64,000 bases of DNA from Fontisubflavum oceani (GCF_030407165.1 NZ_CP129111.1:1426001-1490000), one strand, 5' to 3'; positions 1 to 7,873 are shown, counted from the stretch's first letter. Program-made: numbers and translations. The notes: generated by a model not told the origin, from the sequence alone.

Positions 1-224
1 CTATCATCCTGCGAAACGACTGCGGTGACCTGTGTCTTACGCTTTTGGCCGGTCAGGCGAAGGCAGAGAGCACCTTCAATCTCACCCAAATGAACACTAT
101 CCGAGCCTTCAAATACCATGCGAACTTGCCGCAAGCGTTCTGTAGATCTCTCATCGTAAGAGAAGACCCTTGAAATGTAGGTCTTTCCTGCTTTGCGTAG
201 CTTAAAGTAGTCGGCGTCATCCAT
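1..224 (-). CDS. hypothetical protein, 3' part outside the window
   Basis: An open frame starts at an ATG (224..222) and runs off the left edge, giving 74 residues without a stop. The visible part is hydrophilic, begins MDDADYFKLRKAGK and has no motif I recognise. It points away from rplB, so whatever lies upstream of rplB on the plus strand is separated from it by this gene. In many bacteria rplW directly precedes rplB; here it does not. No clear ribosome binding site is seen, so the start is uncertain. Confidence 0.45.
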   Translation of the reverse strand, partial: MDDADYFKLRKAGKTYISRVFSYDERSTERLRQVRMVFEGSDSVHLGEIEGALCLRLTGQKRKTQVTAVVSQDD

Positions 225-346
225 GTCTAAGCATAATAGCCCCGACAAACTCGATGGATGCAAGGTTTCACCAGTGTTTACCGTCCATTGAACCTATGTC
301 GCTTGACCCCCACTCCCCCATCCCTTAACAGACCCCATCGGCAAGG

Positions 347-374
347 CCCCGGATTCGTCCGGGGTTCTGCTTTT
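347..374 (+). terminator. rho-independent terminator-like hairpin upstream of rplB
   Basis: Perfect 7-bp stem CCCCGGA/TCCGGGG (347-353, 358-364) with a TTCG tetraloop, followed by TTCTGCTTTT. The T-rich tail is only on the plus strand. No plus-strand gene ends just upstream within the window, so it may act as an attenuator in the rplB leader or end transcription arriving from outside. Confidence 0.6.
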
Positions 375-466
375 GGTTGAAAGACCTCCAAATTCAGGGA
401 CCTCCGGGGCCCTATACATCAAGAGACGGGATCAACCTCCCGCAAAGCAAACGGAAGACAGAAAGC

Positions 467-1309
467 ATGGCACTCAAGTCGTATAAGCCGACGACGCCGG
501 GCCAGCGTGGGCTGGTGCTGATCGACCGTTCGGAGCTTTGGAAAGGTCGTCCGGTCAAGTCCCTCACCGAGGGTTTGACCAAGAATGGCGGCCGGAACAA
601 TACCGGACGGATCACGATGCGTCGCAAGGGCGGTGGGGCGAAACGCCTCTATCGCATCGTCGATTTCAAGCGGAACAAGATGGATGTCGCGGCAACCGTC
701 GAGCGGATCGAATATGACCCGAACCGGACCGCGTTTATCGCCCTGATCAAATATGAAGATGGCGAGCAGGCCTATATCCTGGCGCCGCAGCGTCTGGCGA
801 TTGGCGACAAGGTGATCGCGTCGGCCAAGGCCGATATCAAACCGGGCAACGCGATGCCGTTCTCGGGTATGCCGATCGGCACGATCATCCACAATATCGA
901 GATGAAGCCCGGCAAGGGCGGCCAGATCGCCCGCGCCGCAGGCACCTATGCTCAGTTTGTGGGTCGTGACGGTGGCTACGCGCAGATCCGGCTCTCCTCG
1001 GGCGAGCTGCGTCTGGTGCGTCAGGAATGCATGGCCACGGTTGGCGCGGTCTCGAACCCCGACAACTCGAACCAGAACCTCGGTAAAGCGGGCCGCAACC
1101 GTCATAAGGGCATCCGCCCCTCTGTGCGCGGTGTTGTGATGAACCCTGTCGATCACCCCCATGGTGGTGGTGAAGGCCGGACCTCTGGCGGTCGTCACCC
1201 CGTGTCGCCTTGGGGCAAGCCCACCAAAGGGGCCCGGACCCGGAACAAGAACAAAGCGTCGTCGAAGCTGATCATCCGCTCGCGTCACGCCAAGAAGAAG
1301 GGGCGCTAA
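467..1309 (+). CDS. rplB: 50S ribosomal protein L2
   Basis: L2 is a core large-subunit protein needed for subunit association and the peptidyl-transferase region of 23S rRNA. The 280-residue product starts MALKSYKPTTPGQRG and carries the conserved C-terminal VDHPHGGGEGRT segment whose histidine lies near the peptidyl-transferase centre. The frame is open from 377, but ATG 467 matches the family N-terminus. It is the first gene of the surviving S10-type run (rplB-rpsS-rplV-rpsC-rplP). A TATACA hexamer at 413-418 could be a -10 element, without a convincing -35 at normal spacing. Confidence 0.98.
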   Translation: MALKSYKPTTPGQRGLVLIDRSELWKGRPVKSLTEGLTKNGGRNNTGRITMRRKGGGAKRLYRIVDFKRNKMDVAATVERIEYDPNRTAFIALIKYEDGEQAYILAPQRLAIGDKVIASAKADIKPGNAMPFSGMPIGTIIHNIEMKPGKGGQIARAAGTYAQFVGRDGGYAQIRLSSGELRLVRQECMATVGAVSNPDNSNQNLGKAGRNRHKGIRPSVRGVVMNPVDHPHGGGEGRTSGGRHPVSPWGKPTKGARTRNKNKASSKLIIRSRHAKKKGR

Positions 1310-1312
1310 AGC

Positions 1313-1591
1313 ATGTCGCGTTCTGTTTGGAAGGGTCCTTTTGTCGACAGCTATGTCCTCAAGAAGGCCGAAGCCTCCCGCGAGAGCGGCCGCAACGAGG
1401 TCATCAAGATCTGGTCGCGTCGCTCCACCATCCTGCCCCAGTTCGTGGGCCTCACCTTCGGTGTCTATAACGGTCGGAAGCATATCCCCGTGAACGTCAC
1501 CGAAGAGATGATCGGTCAGAAGTTCGGGGAATACTCGCCCACGCGGACCTATTACGGTCACGCCGCCGACAAGAAGGCGAAACGCAAATGA
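1313..1591 (+). CDS. rpsS: 30S ribosomal protein S19
   Basis: S19 sits in the head of the small subunit and contacts S13. The 92-residue product begins MSRSVWKGPFVD, which is diagnostic, and includes the basic RRSTILPQFVGLTF stretch. It starts 3 bases after the rplB stop and overlaps rplV by 4 bases, so it is translationally coupled on both sides. Its length is normal for the family. Confidence 0.98.
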   Translation: MSRSVWKGPFVDSYVLKKAEASRESGRNEVIKIWSRRSTILPQFVGLTFGVYNGRKHIPVNVTEEMIGQKFGEYSPTRTYYGHAADKKAKRK

Positions 1592-1968
1592 GCAAGGATA
1601 AGAACCCCCGCCGCGTGGCGGAGAATGAGGCGATGGCAAAGTCCCGCATGCTGCGCACAAGCCCGCAGAAGCTGAACCTTGTGGCGCAGATGATCCGTGG
1701 CAAGAAGGTGGAGAAGGCGCTGGCCGATCTGACCTTCTCGAAAAAGCGGATCGCCGTGGATGTGAAGAAATGCCTTCAGTCCGCCATCGCCAATGCCGAA
1801 AACAACCATAACCTGGATGTGGATGAGTTGGTCGTTGCCGAAGCTTATGTCGGCAAGAACCTGACCCTGAAACGCGGACGTCCGCGGGCTCGGGGCCGGT
1901 TTGGCCGCATCATCAAGCCGTTCAGCGAGCTGACCATCACGGTCCGCCAGGTCGAGGAGCAAGCGTAA
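1588..1968 (+). CDS. rplV: 50S ribosomal protein L22
   Basis: L22 lines the peptide exit tunnel through a long beta hairpin. The 126-residue product contains the conserved RTSPQKLNLVAQMIRGKKVEKA region near residues 23-44 and the loop GRPRARGRFGRI near 98-109. The start ATG overlaps the rpsS stop (ATGA), and its stop overlaps the rpsC start. Confidence 0.97.
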   Translation: MSKDKNPRRVAENEAMAKSRMLRTSPQKLNLVAQMIRGKKVEKALADLTFSKKRIAVDVKKCLQSAIANAENNHNLDVDELVVAEAYVGKNLTLKRGRPRARGRFGRIIKPFSELTITVRQVEEQA

Positions 1969-2672
1969 TGGGTCATAAGGTCAATCCGATTGGCATGCGC
2001 CTGCAGGTGAACCGCACCTGGGACAGCCGCTGGTATGCCGATACCAAAGATTACGGTGATCTTCTGTTGGAAGACATCCGTATGCGCGAATTCATCAACG
2101 AAGAATGCAAGCAGGCGGGTGTGTCCCGTGTGATCATCGAGCGTCCGCACCGCAAGTGCCGCGTCACGATCCACACAGCGCGCCCGGGTGTCATCATCGG
2201 TAAGAAAGGTGCGGATATCGAAACGCTGCGCCGGAAACTTGCCGCGATGACCGAGAGCGAACTACATTTGAACATCGTCGAGGTGCGCAAGCCCGAGCTG
2301 GACGCCGCATTGGTGGCCGAGAGCATCGCGCAGCAGCTTGAGCGTCGGGTGTCGTTCCGTCGCGCGATGAAGCGCTCGGTTCAGAACGCCATGCGTATGG
2401 GCTCGCTCGGCATCCGGGTGAATGTCGCGGGCCGCCTTGGCGGTGCCGAGATTGCACGGACGGAATGGTATCGTGAGGGCCGGGTGCCGCTGCACACGCT
2501 CCGCGCGGATATCGATTACGCACACGCAGAAGCCAAAACCGCCTATGGTATCATCGGCATCAAAGTCTGGATCTTCAAAGGTGAGATCATGGAGCACGAC
2601 CCGTCGGCTCGTGATCGTAAGCACCAGGAGCTCCAGGAAGGTGGTGGCCCGCGCCCCCGCCGCGACCGCTAA
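1968..2672 (+). CDS. rpsC: 30S ribosomal protein S3
   Basis: S3 forms part of the mRNA entry channel of the small subunit. The 234-residue product begins MGHKVNPIGMRL and contains the KH-domain core RPGVIIGKKGADIE around residues 66-79, followed by the S3 C-terminal domain (GRLGGAEIARTEW). The tail is arginine-rich. The start ATG overlaps the rplV stop by one base (TAATG). Confidence 0.98.
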   Translation: MGHKVNPIGMRLQVNRTWDSRWYADTKDYGDLLLEDIRMREFINEECKQAGVSRVIIERPHRKCRVTIHTARPGVIIGKKGADIETLRRKLAAMTESELHLNIVEVRKPELDAALVAESIAQQLERRVSFRRAMKRSVQNAMRMGSLGIRVNVAGRLGGAEIARTEWYREGRVPLHTLRADIDYAHAEAKTAYGIIGIKVWIFKGEIMEHDPSARDRKHQELQEGGGPRPRRDR

Positions 2673-2684
2673 GGAGTAGATGAG

Positions 2685-3098
2685 ATGCTGCAACCAAAGC
2701 GCACAAAGTTCCGCAAACAGTTCAAAGGCCGGATCAAAGGTGAAGCGAAGGGTGGGTCTGACCTGACCTTCGGCACCTATGGTCTGAAGGCGCTTCAGCC
2801 TGAGCGTGTCACCGCGCGTCAGATCGAAGCCGCCCGTCGCGCCATGACCCGTCACATGAAACGTCAAGGCCGGGTCTGGATCCGGATTTTCCCTGACGTG
2901 CCGGTGACCTCTAAGCCCACCGAAGTGCGGATGGGTAAAGGTAAGGGTTCGGTCGACTATTGGGCCTGCAAAGTGAAGCCGGGTCGGATCATGTTCGAGA
3001 TCGACGGCGTGTCGGAGCCCGTCGCCCGCGAAGCTCTGCGCCTCGCCGCGATGAAGCTGCCGGTCAAGACCCGTACGGTCGTTCGCGAAGACTGGTAA
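2685..3098 (+). CDS. rplP: 50S ribosomal protein L16
   Basis: L16 binds 23S rRNA near the A site and is needed for peptidyl transfer. The 137-residue product starts MLQPKRTKFRKQFKG and carries MGKGKGSVDYWACKVKPG near residues 83-100, both family hallmarks. A good ribosome binding site (AAGGAGTAG) precedes it. In most bacteria rpmC follows directly; here a terminator follows and rpmC is 2.7 kb further on. Confidence 0.98.
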   Translation: MLQPKRTKFRKQFKGRIKGEAKGGSDLTFGTYGLKALQPERVTARQIEAARRAMTRHMKRQGRVWIRIFPDVPVTSKPTEVRMGKGKGSVDYWACKVKPGRIMFEIDGVSEPVAREALRLAAMKLPVKTRTVVREDW

Positions 3099-3190
3099 AC
3101 GGCGGAAAACGCGTTCCCGTGTTTTCCTGCCAGTGAGGTGTAGGCGATTTTCGAAAAATCGTCCGAGCCTGACTCAGGCTGAGAATTTGG

Positions 3191-3230
3191 TAACCCTCGT
3201 CCCGGAACTGGGCGGGGGTTATCTCTTTTT
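3191..3230 (+). terminator. terminator after rplP
   Basis: An imperfect stem TAACCC...GGGTTA with additional inner GC pairs spans 3191-3221 and is followed by TCTCTTTTT. Two further small inverted repeats lie upstream: GGAAAACGCG/CGTGTTTTCC at about 3104-3127 and a CGATTTT/AAAATCG palindrome near 3147. Together they close the rplB-rplP transcription unit. Confidence 0.8.
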
Positions 3231-3270
3231 AGTGGGTAGTTTGGCCATCTCAATGCGGCACTGTGCGAGA

Positions 3271-4254
3271 TCATTCGCCCGTTCGAGTCATCTCCGCAAT
3301 CATCGAGATCATCTCGAACATCACCGCCGTTGCGGTCAGCGCCGTGATTTGGTTCGGGCTGTCTTTCGTCGGCATCATGCAGACAATGTCGCCGCCGATG
3401 ATATTCATGCCGCGCACCGCGCGCAAAAGCGCCACCGCCTCGTCGATGTCGAAGCCCTTTTCTCCGGGTTCCAGGTTTGACACGCCGGGGGCGATCGTCG
3501 GGTCGAGGCAATCCAGATCGAAGGTGATATAGACGGGTCGCCCGGCCAAAACCTCTTTGATCTGCGCCACCACATCCGCCAAGCCACGGCTGCGGAACTC
3601 GGCCATGGTCACGACGTTGTAGCCATAGTCATAAGACGGTTGCAGCCAATCGATCGTGCGCGGATGACCGCGAAGCCCGATTTGCATCGAGTGATGCGGG
3701 TCAATCTGACCCTGATCGGCCAGATAGGCGCCCCAATGCGCGGCCGATTTCTTTGCGCCCAGGAAATGATCCACCTTGGTGAAGACATCTGTGTGTGCGT
3801 CAAGATGGAGGAAACAAACCGGCTCACCGTCCGCGATCTGACCCCGCCCAAGGGCTTGGACAATGCCGCCGGTGATGGAGTGATCGCCACCCACGGAAAC
3901 GGGGCGTGCGCCCGCGGCGTCGATTTCCTTGTAGAAGGCGGTGATGTCGGCGATGCAGGCCTCGTTGTCGTTCGCGCGCGGCAGGGGCACATCGCCGACA
4001 TCGACGATCTTTGCCGCCGCCCATGGGTCGATCCCGAAGGCCCCATGCACCCGGCGCGACACGGCCGAGACGTTTCTGAGCGCCCGGGGGCCAAGGTGTT
4101 GATCCCGCTCGGTGGTGCCGTTGCCGGTGGAATGCGGCACGCCGACCAGCGCAATATCGGCCCCCTCCGCCGAGGCGTTTGGGCAGCGGAACATCGTCGG
4201 GATGCCCCACCAATAGAGATTGTCCATCATCGAGGTGAGATGTTGATCCGCCAT
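3271..4254 (-). CDS. agmatinase / ureohydrolase family protein
   Basis: A manganese-dependent ureohydrolase of 327 residues that hydrolyses a guanidino group to urea. The metal-binding signatures are present in order: GGDHS (122-126), LDAHTD (151-156) and FDLDCLDPTIAPG (245-257). Agmatine is the commonest substrate, but 4-guanidinobutyrate or another guanidino acid cannot be excluded from sequence. It is transcribed against the ribosomal genes and lies in the gap between rplP and rpmC. No partner from polyamine metabolism is adjacent. Confidence 0.85.
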   Translation of the reverse strand: MADQHLTSMMDNLYWWGIPTMFRCPNASAEGADIALVGVPHSTGNGTTERDQHLGPRALRNVSAVSRRVHGAFGIDPWAAAKIVDVGDVPLPRANDNEACIADITAFYKEIDAAGARPVSVGGDHSITGGIVQALGRGQIADGEPVCFLHLDAHTDVFTKVDHFLGAKKSAAHWGAYLADQGQIDPHHSMQIGLRGHPRTIDWLQPSYDYGYNVVTMAEFRSRGLADVVAQIKEVLAGRPVYITFDLDCLDPTIAPGVSNLEPGEKGFDIDEAVALLRAVRGMNIIGGDIVCMMPTKDSPNQITALTATAVMFEMISMIAEMTRTGE

Positions 4255-4368
4255 GTCCGCGCCTTTCTGGTGCCTCGTATCAGAGCCCGAACGTTAGGGT
4301 TGCCGGCCTGTTCGAGCAAGGCATTCGCGCCTCTCGCCAATTGGTGATGGCTCGGCTATTCAGGCGCC

Positions 4369-4989
4369 ATGTCCCAGATCAAATCTCTCTTCGTGACCCG
4401 CCTCTATCACGCCCGCTTGTCCGAGTTGGGCAAGACCTCCATCGACCCCGATGAATTGGAGGCGTCTTGCCTGTCGATTGCTGAGGATGACGCGGCGGGG
4501 CAGGACTGGTGCGTTGAGAATGGCTATGCGGGCTATACGAGCTACGCCTCGCTCACCGATCTGCCCTGGCGGTTTCCGATCTTCAAGGACCTGAAAAAGA
4601 CGCTCGACAAACATGTGAAAGCCTTTGCTAAGGATCTGGAGTTTGATCTGGGTGAGAAGAAGCTGAAACTCGATAGTCTCTGGATCAATATCCTGCCCGA
4701 GGGCGGTATCCATACCTCCCATATCCACCCGCATTCGGTGATCAGCGGCACGACTTATGTTGCCGTGCCCGAAGGCGCCAGCGCGATCAAATTCGAAGAC
4801 CCGCGCTCAGCGATGATGATGGCCGCCCCGACCCGGCTGCCCGAGGCGCGCGAGGAGTTGCACAGTTTCATCTATGTGGCGCCCGAGGTCGGGGATGTGC
4901 TGCTCTGGGAAAGCTGGCTGCGGCATGAGGTGCCGATGAATATGGCGGAGGATGATCGGGTGAGTGTCAGTTTTTATGGGTGGGGGTAA
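4369..4989 (+). CDS. 2OG-Fe(II) oxygenase family protein (TIGR02466-like)
   Basis: A 206-residue protein resembling the putative 2-oxoglutarate/Fe(II) oxygenases of the TIGR02466 family. The cupin-type iron site is suggested by HTSHIHPHS (His115-His122) followed by SGTTYV, the conserved FEDPR, and a second histidine in WLRHEVP (His186). The substrate is unknown. It stands alone between the divergent agmatinase-family gene and the toxin/antitoxin pair, inside the break of the S10 operon. Confidence 0.75.
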   Translation: MSQIKSLFVTRLYHARLSELGKTSIDPDELEASCLSIAEDDAAGQDWCVENGYAGYTSYASLTDLPWRFPIFKDLKKTLDKHVKAFAKDLEFDLGEKKLKLDSLWINILPEGGIHTSHIHPHSVISGTTYVAVPEGASAIKFEDPRSAMMMAAPTRLPEAREELHSFIYVAPEVGDVLLWESWLRHEVPMNMAEDDRVSVSFYGWG

Positions 4990-5074
4990 TGTTCTCTAGC
5001 TAGTTGACTGTCTTGGCGTATACTTTGCAACATGCGGTTGATGAATTCGGTTGTTTTTTGAAAGGATGCAACCC

Positions 5075-5092
5075 ATCTCATGCGGATGAGAT
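5075..5092. promoter_or_regulatory. inverted repeat, possible autoregulatory operator of the toxin/antitoxin pair
   Basis: ATCTCAT-GCGG-ATGAGAT is a perfect 7-bp inverted repeat with a 4-bp spacer, ending 14 bases before the antitoxin start. Type II antitoxins usually repress their own promoter at such palindromes. Function here is inferred from position only. Confidence 0.5.
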
Positions 5093-5106
5093 AACAGGTT
5101 GGCAAC

Positions 5107-5292
5107 ATGGCAAACTCAATTAAAAAAGAGAAGGTCAAGGGTGGCTGGGTGGCGCGTCACACAGTGTCGGGACGTTTTGTATCTGTTGTGAGCGGGACCT
5201 CGAAGTCCAACCGAAGTGCTAAGACTGGCGAAGTGGTCAAGGAGGCTTCGGAAAAGCGTGGCAACGCTTTGAAGCGCTTGGCAGATAGGTAA
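5107..5292 (+). CDS. putative antitoxin partner of the Doc-like toxin
   Basis: A 61-residue basic protein (MANSIKKEKVKGGW...) ending in NALKRLADR. It directly precedes a Fic/Doc-fold toxin gene and has an inverted repeat just upstream, the usual arrangement of an antitoxin. I do not recognise a DNA-binding fold with confidence. The repeated short motif SGRFVSV/SGTSKS and the ALKRLADR end are what I would use to search for relatives. Its stop (5290-5292) overlaps the region where the toxin should begin. Confidence 0.65.
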   Translation: MANSIKKEKVKGGWVARHTVSGRFVSVVSGTSKSNRSAKTGEVVKEASEKRGNALKRLADR

Positions 5293-5344
5293 GCGACATT
5301 ATCGTGTAACTCTTGCTGATGCGCTTGAGGCGCACGACGAGGCG

Positions 5345-5665
5345 TTGAGGTATGGCGGGCGTTCCGGAATTTCGAGCTTACACCTAATCGAGTCTGCGTT
5401 AGCCAGGCCATACTCGGGTTACCATCGTCCTATTGCGGCAAAATCTGCGGCGTTGTTGCACAGCATGGTTGGGAACCACGGGTTCGTCGACGGAAACAAA
5501 CGAACGGCATGGTTATTGACGGAAGTTCTGATTGCAAGAAGTGATTATCGTTTGGACATCCCAGATGAGGAGCCAATCGATGATCTTGTTGTGGCTGTCG
5601 CGTCTGGATTAGTTGGGTATGAGGTCTTGCGGACTTGGTTTTCTGAACGGCTTGTAAAGCCCTAG
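5345..5665 (+). CDS. doc: Doc-type (Fic family) toxin, N-terminus uncertain
   Basis: The product contains the Fic active-site motif as NHGFVDGNKRTA, matching the HxFxxGNxR consensus, plus the Doc-like GISSLHLIESALARP segment. Doc toxins phosphorylate elongation factor Tu and halt translation. The reading frame stays open upstream to 5273 and translates as family-like sequence (RVTLADALEAHDEALRYGG), so the real N-terminus should lie near 5285-5297. No ATG, GTG or TTG exists there; the only candidates are ATA at 5285 or the internal TTG at 5345 used here. The toxin may therefore be weakly translated or inactive. Confidence 0.75.
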   Translation: MRYGGRSGISSLHLIESALARPYSGYHRPIAAKSAALLHSMVGNHGFVDGNKRTAWLLTEVLIARSDYRLDIPDEEPIDDLVVAVASGLVGYEVLRTWFSERLVKP

Positions 5666-5687
5666 TGCAGTCTGTCGAAGTTTATGC

Positions 5688-5716
5688 TTGGCAACATGTG
5701 CGCTAAGCCCTATACG
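5688..5716 (+). promoter_or_regulatory. sigma-70 type promoter for rpmC operon
   Basis: TTGGCA (5688-5693), 17-bp spacer, TATACG (5711-5716), 81 bases before the rpmC start. This supplies a new promoter downstream of the break in the S10 cluster. The -10 hexamer is identical to that of the rplO promoter at 10727. Confidence 0.7.
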
Positions 5717-5797
5717 CACCCCTCATTCACCACCTCCACCAGAATCACGGTGACCCTGAGCGGGGCCGTCTGGTGATGTTGAAAGGAAGATCAGGCG

Positions 5798-6007
5798 ATG
5801 AACGCCCAAGAACTGCGTGACAAGACGCCGGATCAGCTTCGTGAGGAGCTCGTCCAGCTGAAGAAGGAGGCCTTCAACCTCCGCTTCCAGCAAGCCACTG
5901 GTGCGCTGGAAAACACCGCCCGTATGCGCGAGGTCCGTCGGGGCGCCGCGCGGGTGAAAACCATTCTGAACCAAAAAGCGGCAGACGCTGCCAAGTCGGA
6001 GGCCTGA
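5798..6007 (+). CDS. rpmC: 50S ribosomal protein L29
   Basis: L29 lies near the exit tunnel and helps bind trigger factor and SRP. The 69-residue product has the family core LRDKTPDQLREELVQLKKEAFNLRFQ split over residues 6-31 and RMREVRRGAARVKTIL. A GGAAGATCAGGCG leader provides the ribosome binding site. It restarts the cluster after the 2.7-kb interruption. Confidence 0.97.
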   Translation: MNAQELRDKTPDQLREELVQLKKEAFNLRFQQATGALENTARMREVRRGAARVKTILNQKAADAAKSEA

Positions 6008-6011
6008 GACT

Positions 6012-6242
6012 ATGCCCAAACGCATTTTGACAGGCACCGTGACCAGCGACGCCAATGCACAGACCGTGACCGTCTCCGTGGAGCGTCGCTTCAAGCACCC
6101 GGTCATGCAGAAGACCATCCGGAAGTCCAAGAAGTATCGGGCGCATGATCCGGAGAACACGTTCAAGGTAGGCGACACCGTCCGTATTCAGGAATGTGCC
6201 CCTGTCTCGAAATCCAAACGCTGGGAGGTGCTTGCCTCCTAA
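6012..6242 (+). CDS. rpsQ: 30S ribosomal protein S17
   Basis: S17 is a primary 16S rRNA binder with an OB fold. The 76-residue product begins MPKRILTGTVTSDAN and contains VSVERRFKHPVMQKTIRKSKKY and DPENTFKVGDTV in the expected order. Its stop codon lies in the loop of a 9-bp perfect hairpin (6228-6252). Confidence 0.97.
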   Translation: MPKRILTGTVTSDANAQTVTVSVERRFKHPVMQKTIRKSKKYRAHDPENTFKVGDTVRIQECAPVSKSKRWEVLAS

Positions 6243-6308
6243 GGGCAAGCACACCCGGTTTGAGCGAAACCCTGGGGCGGAAGGTCCCCAAAGGTCGGGA
6301 GAAACCAA

Positions 6309-6677
6309 ATGATCCAGATGCAGACCAATCTGGATGTTGCTGACAATAGCGGCGCGCGCCGTGTTCAGTGCATCAAGGTCTTGGGTGGGTCCAAGCGGAA
6401 ATACGCAAGCGTCGGTGACGTGATCGTAGTGTCCGTGAAGGAAGCCATCCCACGTGGTCGCGTGAAGAAGGGCGATGTCCGTAAGGCCGTCGTCGTGCGC
6501 ACCGCCAAGGAAGTCCGCCGCGAAGACGGTACTGCGATCCGCTTTGATCGGAACGCCGCCGTGATTCTCAACAACAACAACGAGCCGATCGGCACCCGGA
6601 TTTTCGGGCCGGTTGTGCGCGAGTTGCGTGGCAAGAACTTCATGAAAATCATCTCGCTTGCGCCGGAGGTGCTCTGA
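6309..6677 (+). CDS. rplN: 50S ribosomal protein L14
   Basis: L14 forms an intersubunit bridge and is the docking site of RsfS. The 122-residue product starts MIQMQTNLDVADNSGARR and ends with the canonical RELRGKNFMKIISLAPEVL. A GGGAG site precedes the start. The length is exactly that of the family. Confidence 0.98.
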   Translation: MIQMQTNLDVADNSGARRVQCIKVLGGSKRKYASVGDVIVVSVKEAIPRGRVKKGDVRKAVVVRTAKEVRREDGTAIRFDRNAAVILNNNNEPIGTRIFGPVVRELRGKNFMKIISLAPEVL

Positions 6678-6679
6678 AG

Positions 6680-6985
6680 ATGGCTGCTAAACTAAAAAAG
6701 GGCGACAAGGTCGTCGTATTGGCCGGCAAGGATAAGGGCAAAGAGGGCGAGATTTCGTCTGTTGACCCGAAATCCGGCAAGGCCGTCGTGGATGGGATCA
6801 ACATCGCCATCCGTCACACCAAGCAAAGCCAGGCCAGCCAGGGCGGTCGCATCCCTCAGGCGATGCCGATCCAGTTGAGCAACTTGGCGCTTCTGGACGC
6901 CAATGGCAAAGCCACCCGCGTCGGCTTCAAAATCGAAGACGGTAAAAAAGTGCGCTTCGCCAAGACCACGGGGGACGTGATCTGA
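6680..6985 (+). CDS. rplX: 50S ribosomal protein L24
   Basis: L24 initiates assembly of the large subunit. The 101-residue product has the KOW motif region (KKGDKVVVLAGKDKGKEG, residues 5-22) followed by a conserved VDGINIAIRHTK segment. It starts 2 bases after the rplN stop, and its stop overlaps the rplE start. Confidence 0.97.
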   Translation: MAAKLKKGDKVVVLAGKDKGKEGEISSVDPKSGKAVVDGINIAIRHTKQSQASQGGRIPQAMPIQLSNLALLDANGKATRVGFKIEDGKKVRFAKTTGDVI

Positions 6986-7548
6986 TGTTGGACACTGCAA
7001 ACTATACCCCGCGTCTCAAGGCGCTGTATGCCGAGACCATCAAACCGGCGCTGATCGAAGAGTTCAGCTATGCCAACCCGATGATGGCGCCGCGTCTGGA
7101 CAAGATCGTTCTGAACATTGGTGCTGGTGCAGAAGCCGTCCGTGACAGCAAGAAGGTCAAATCCGCTCAGGAAGATCTGACCGCCATCGCCGGTCAGCAG
7201 GCCGTTGTGACCAAGGCCAAGAAATCCATCGCGGGTTTCCGGGTCCGTGAAGAGATGCCGCTTGGCGCCAAGGTCACGCTGCGCGGCGATCGGATGTATG
7301 AATTCCTGGACCGCTTGATCACAATCGCCTTGCCGCGCGTCCGCGACTTCCGCGGCGTATCCGGCAAGTCGTTTGATGGCCGTGGCAACTACGCCATGGG
7401 TATGAAAGAGCACATCGTGTTCCCAGAGATCAATTTCGACAAGGTCGATGAGGTCTGGGGGATGGATATTGTCATTGCCACCACCGCGAACACCGACGCG
7501 GAAGCGAAGGCGCTGTTGAAAGCTTTCAACATGCCTTTCAACAGCTGA
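6985..7548 (+). CDS. rplE: 50S ribosomal protein L5
   Basis: L5 binds 5S rRNA and contacts the P-site tRNA and S13. The 187-residue product contains LDKIVLNIGAGAEA, ITGQ-type AGQQAVVTKAKKSIAGFRVR and RDFRGVSGKSFDGRGNYAMG, all family signatures. It starts by one-base overlap with rplX. Confidence 0.98.
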   Translation: MLDTANYTPRLKALYAETIKPALIEEFSYANPMMAPRLDKIVLNIGAGAEAVRDSKKVKSAQEDLTAIAGQQAVVTKAKKSIAGFRVREEMPLGAKVTLRGDRMYEFLDRLITIALPRVRDFRGVSGKSFDGRGNYAMGMKEHIVFPEINFDKVDEVWGMDIVIATTANTDAEAKALLKAFNMPFNS

Positions 7549-7567
7549 GCGCGGGAGAGAAGAGACC

Positions 7568-7873
7568 ATGGCAAAAAAAGCAATGATCGAACGCGAATTG
7601 AAGCGTCAGAAGCTGGTGGCACAATACGCCACCAAGCGCGCGGCGCTGAAAGAAATCGCGAATGATGAAACCAAACCGATGGAAGAGCGTTTCAAGGCCC
7701 GCCTGAAGCTGGCGAAACTGCCGCGCAACAGCTCTGCCACCCGGTTGCACAACCGTTGCCAGCTGACCGGACGCCCCAAGGCGTATTACCGCAAGCTGAA
7801 AATGTCGCGGATCAAGCTGCGTGATTTGGCCTCCAATGGTCAGATCCCCGGCATGGTCAAGTCGAGCTGGTAG
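7568..7873 (+). CDS. rpsN: 30S ribosomal protein S14
   Basis: The 101-residue long form of S14, without the zinc-binding CxxC pairs of the short form. MAKKAMIERELKRQK at the start and the C-terminal RCQLTGRPKAYYRKLKMSRI are characteristic. A GGGAGAGAAG site precedes ATG 7568. Confidence 0.97.
   Translation: MAKKAMIERELKRQKLVAQYATKRAALKEIANDETKPMEERFKARLKLAKLPRNSSATRLHNRCQLTGRPKAYYRKLKMSRIKLRDLASNGQIPGMVKSSW

Noticed and set aside
419..1660. 413-codon minus-strand open frame opposite rplB-rpsS
   Set aside because: It mirrors highly conserved ribosomal genes, has no family-like sequence and no ribosome binding site; a shadow frame of high-GC coding DNA.
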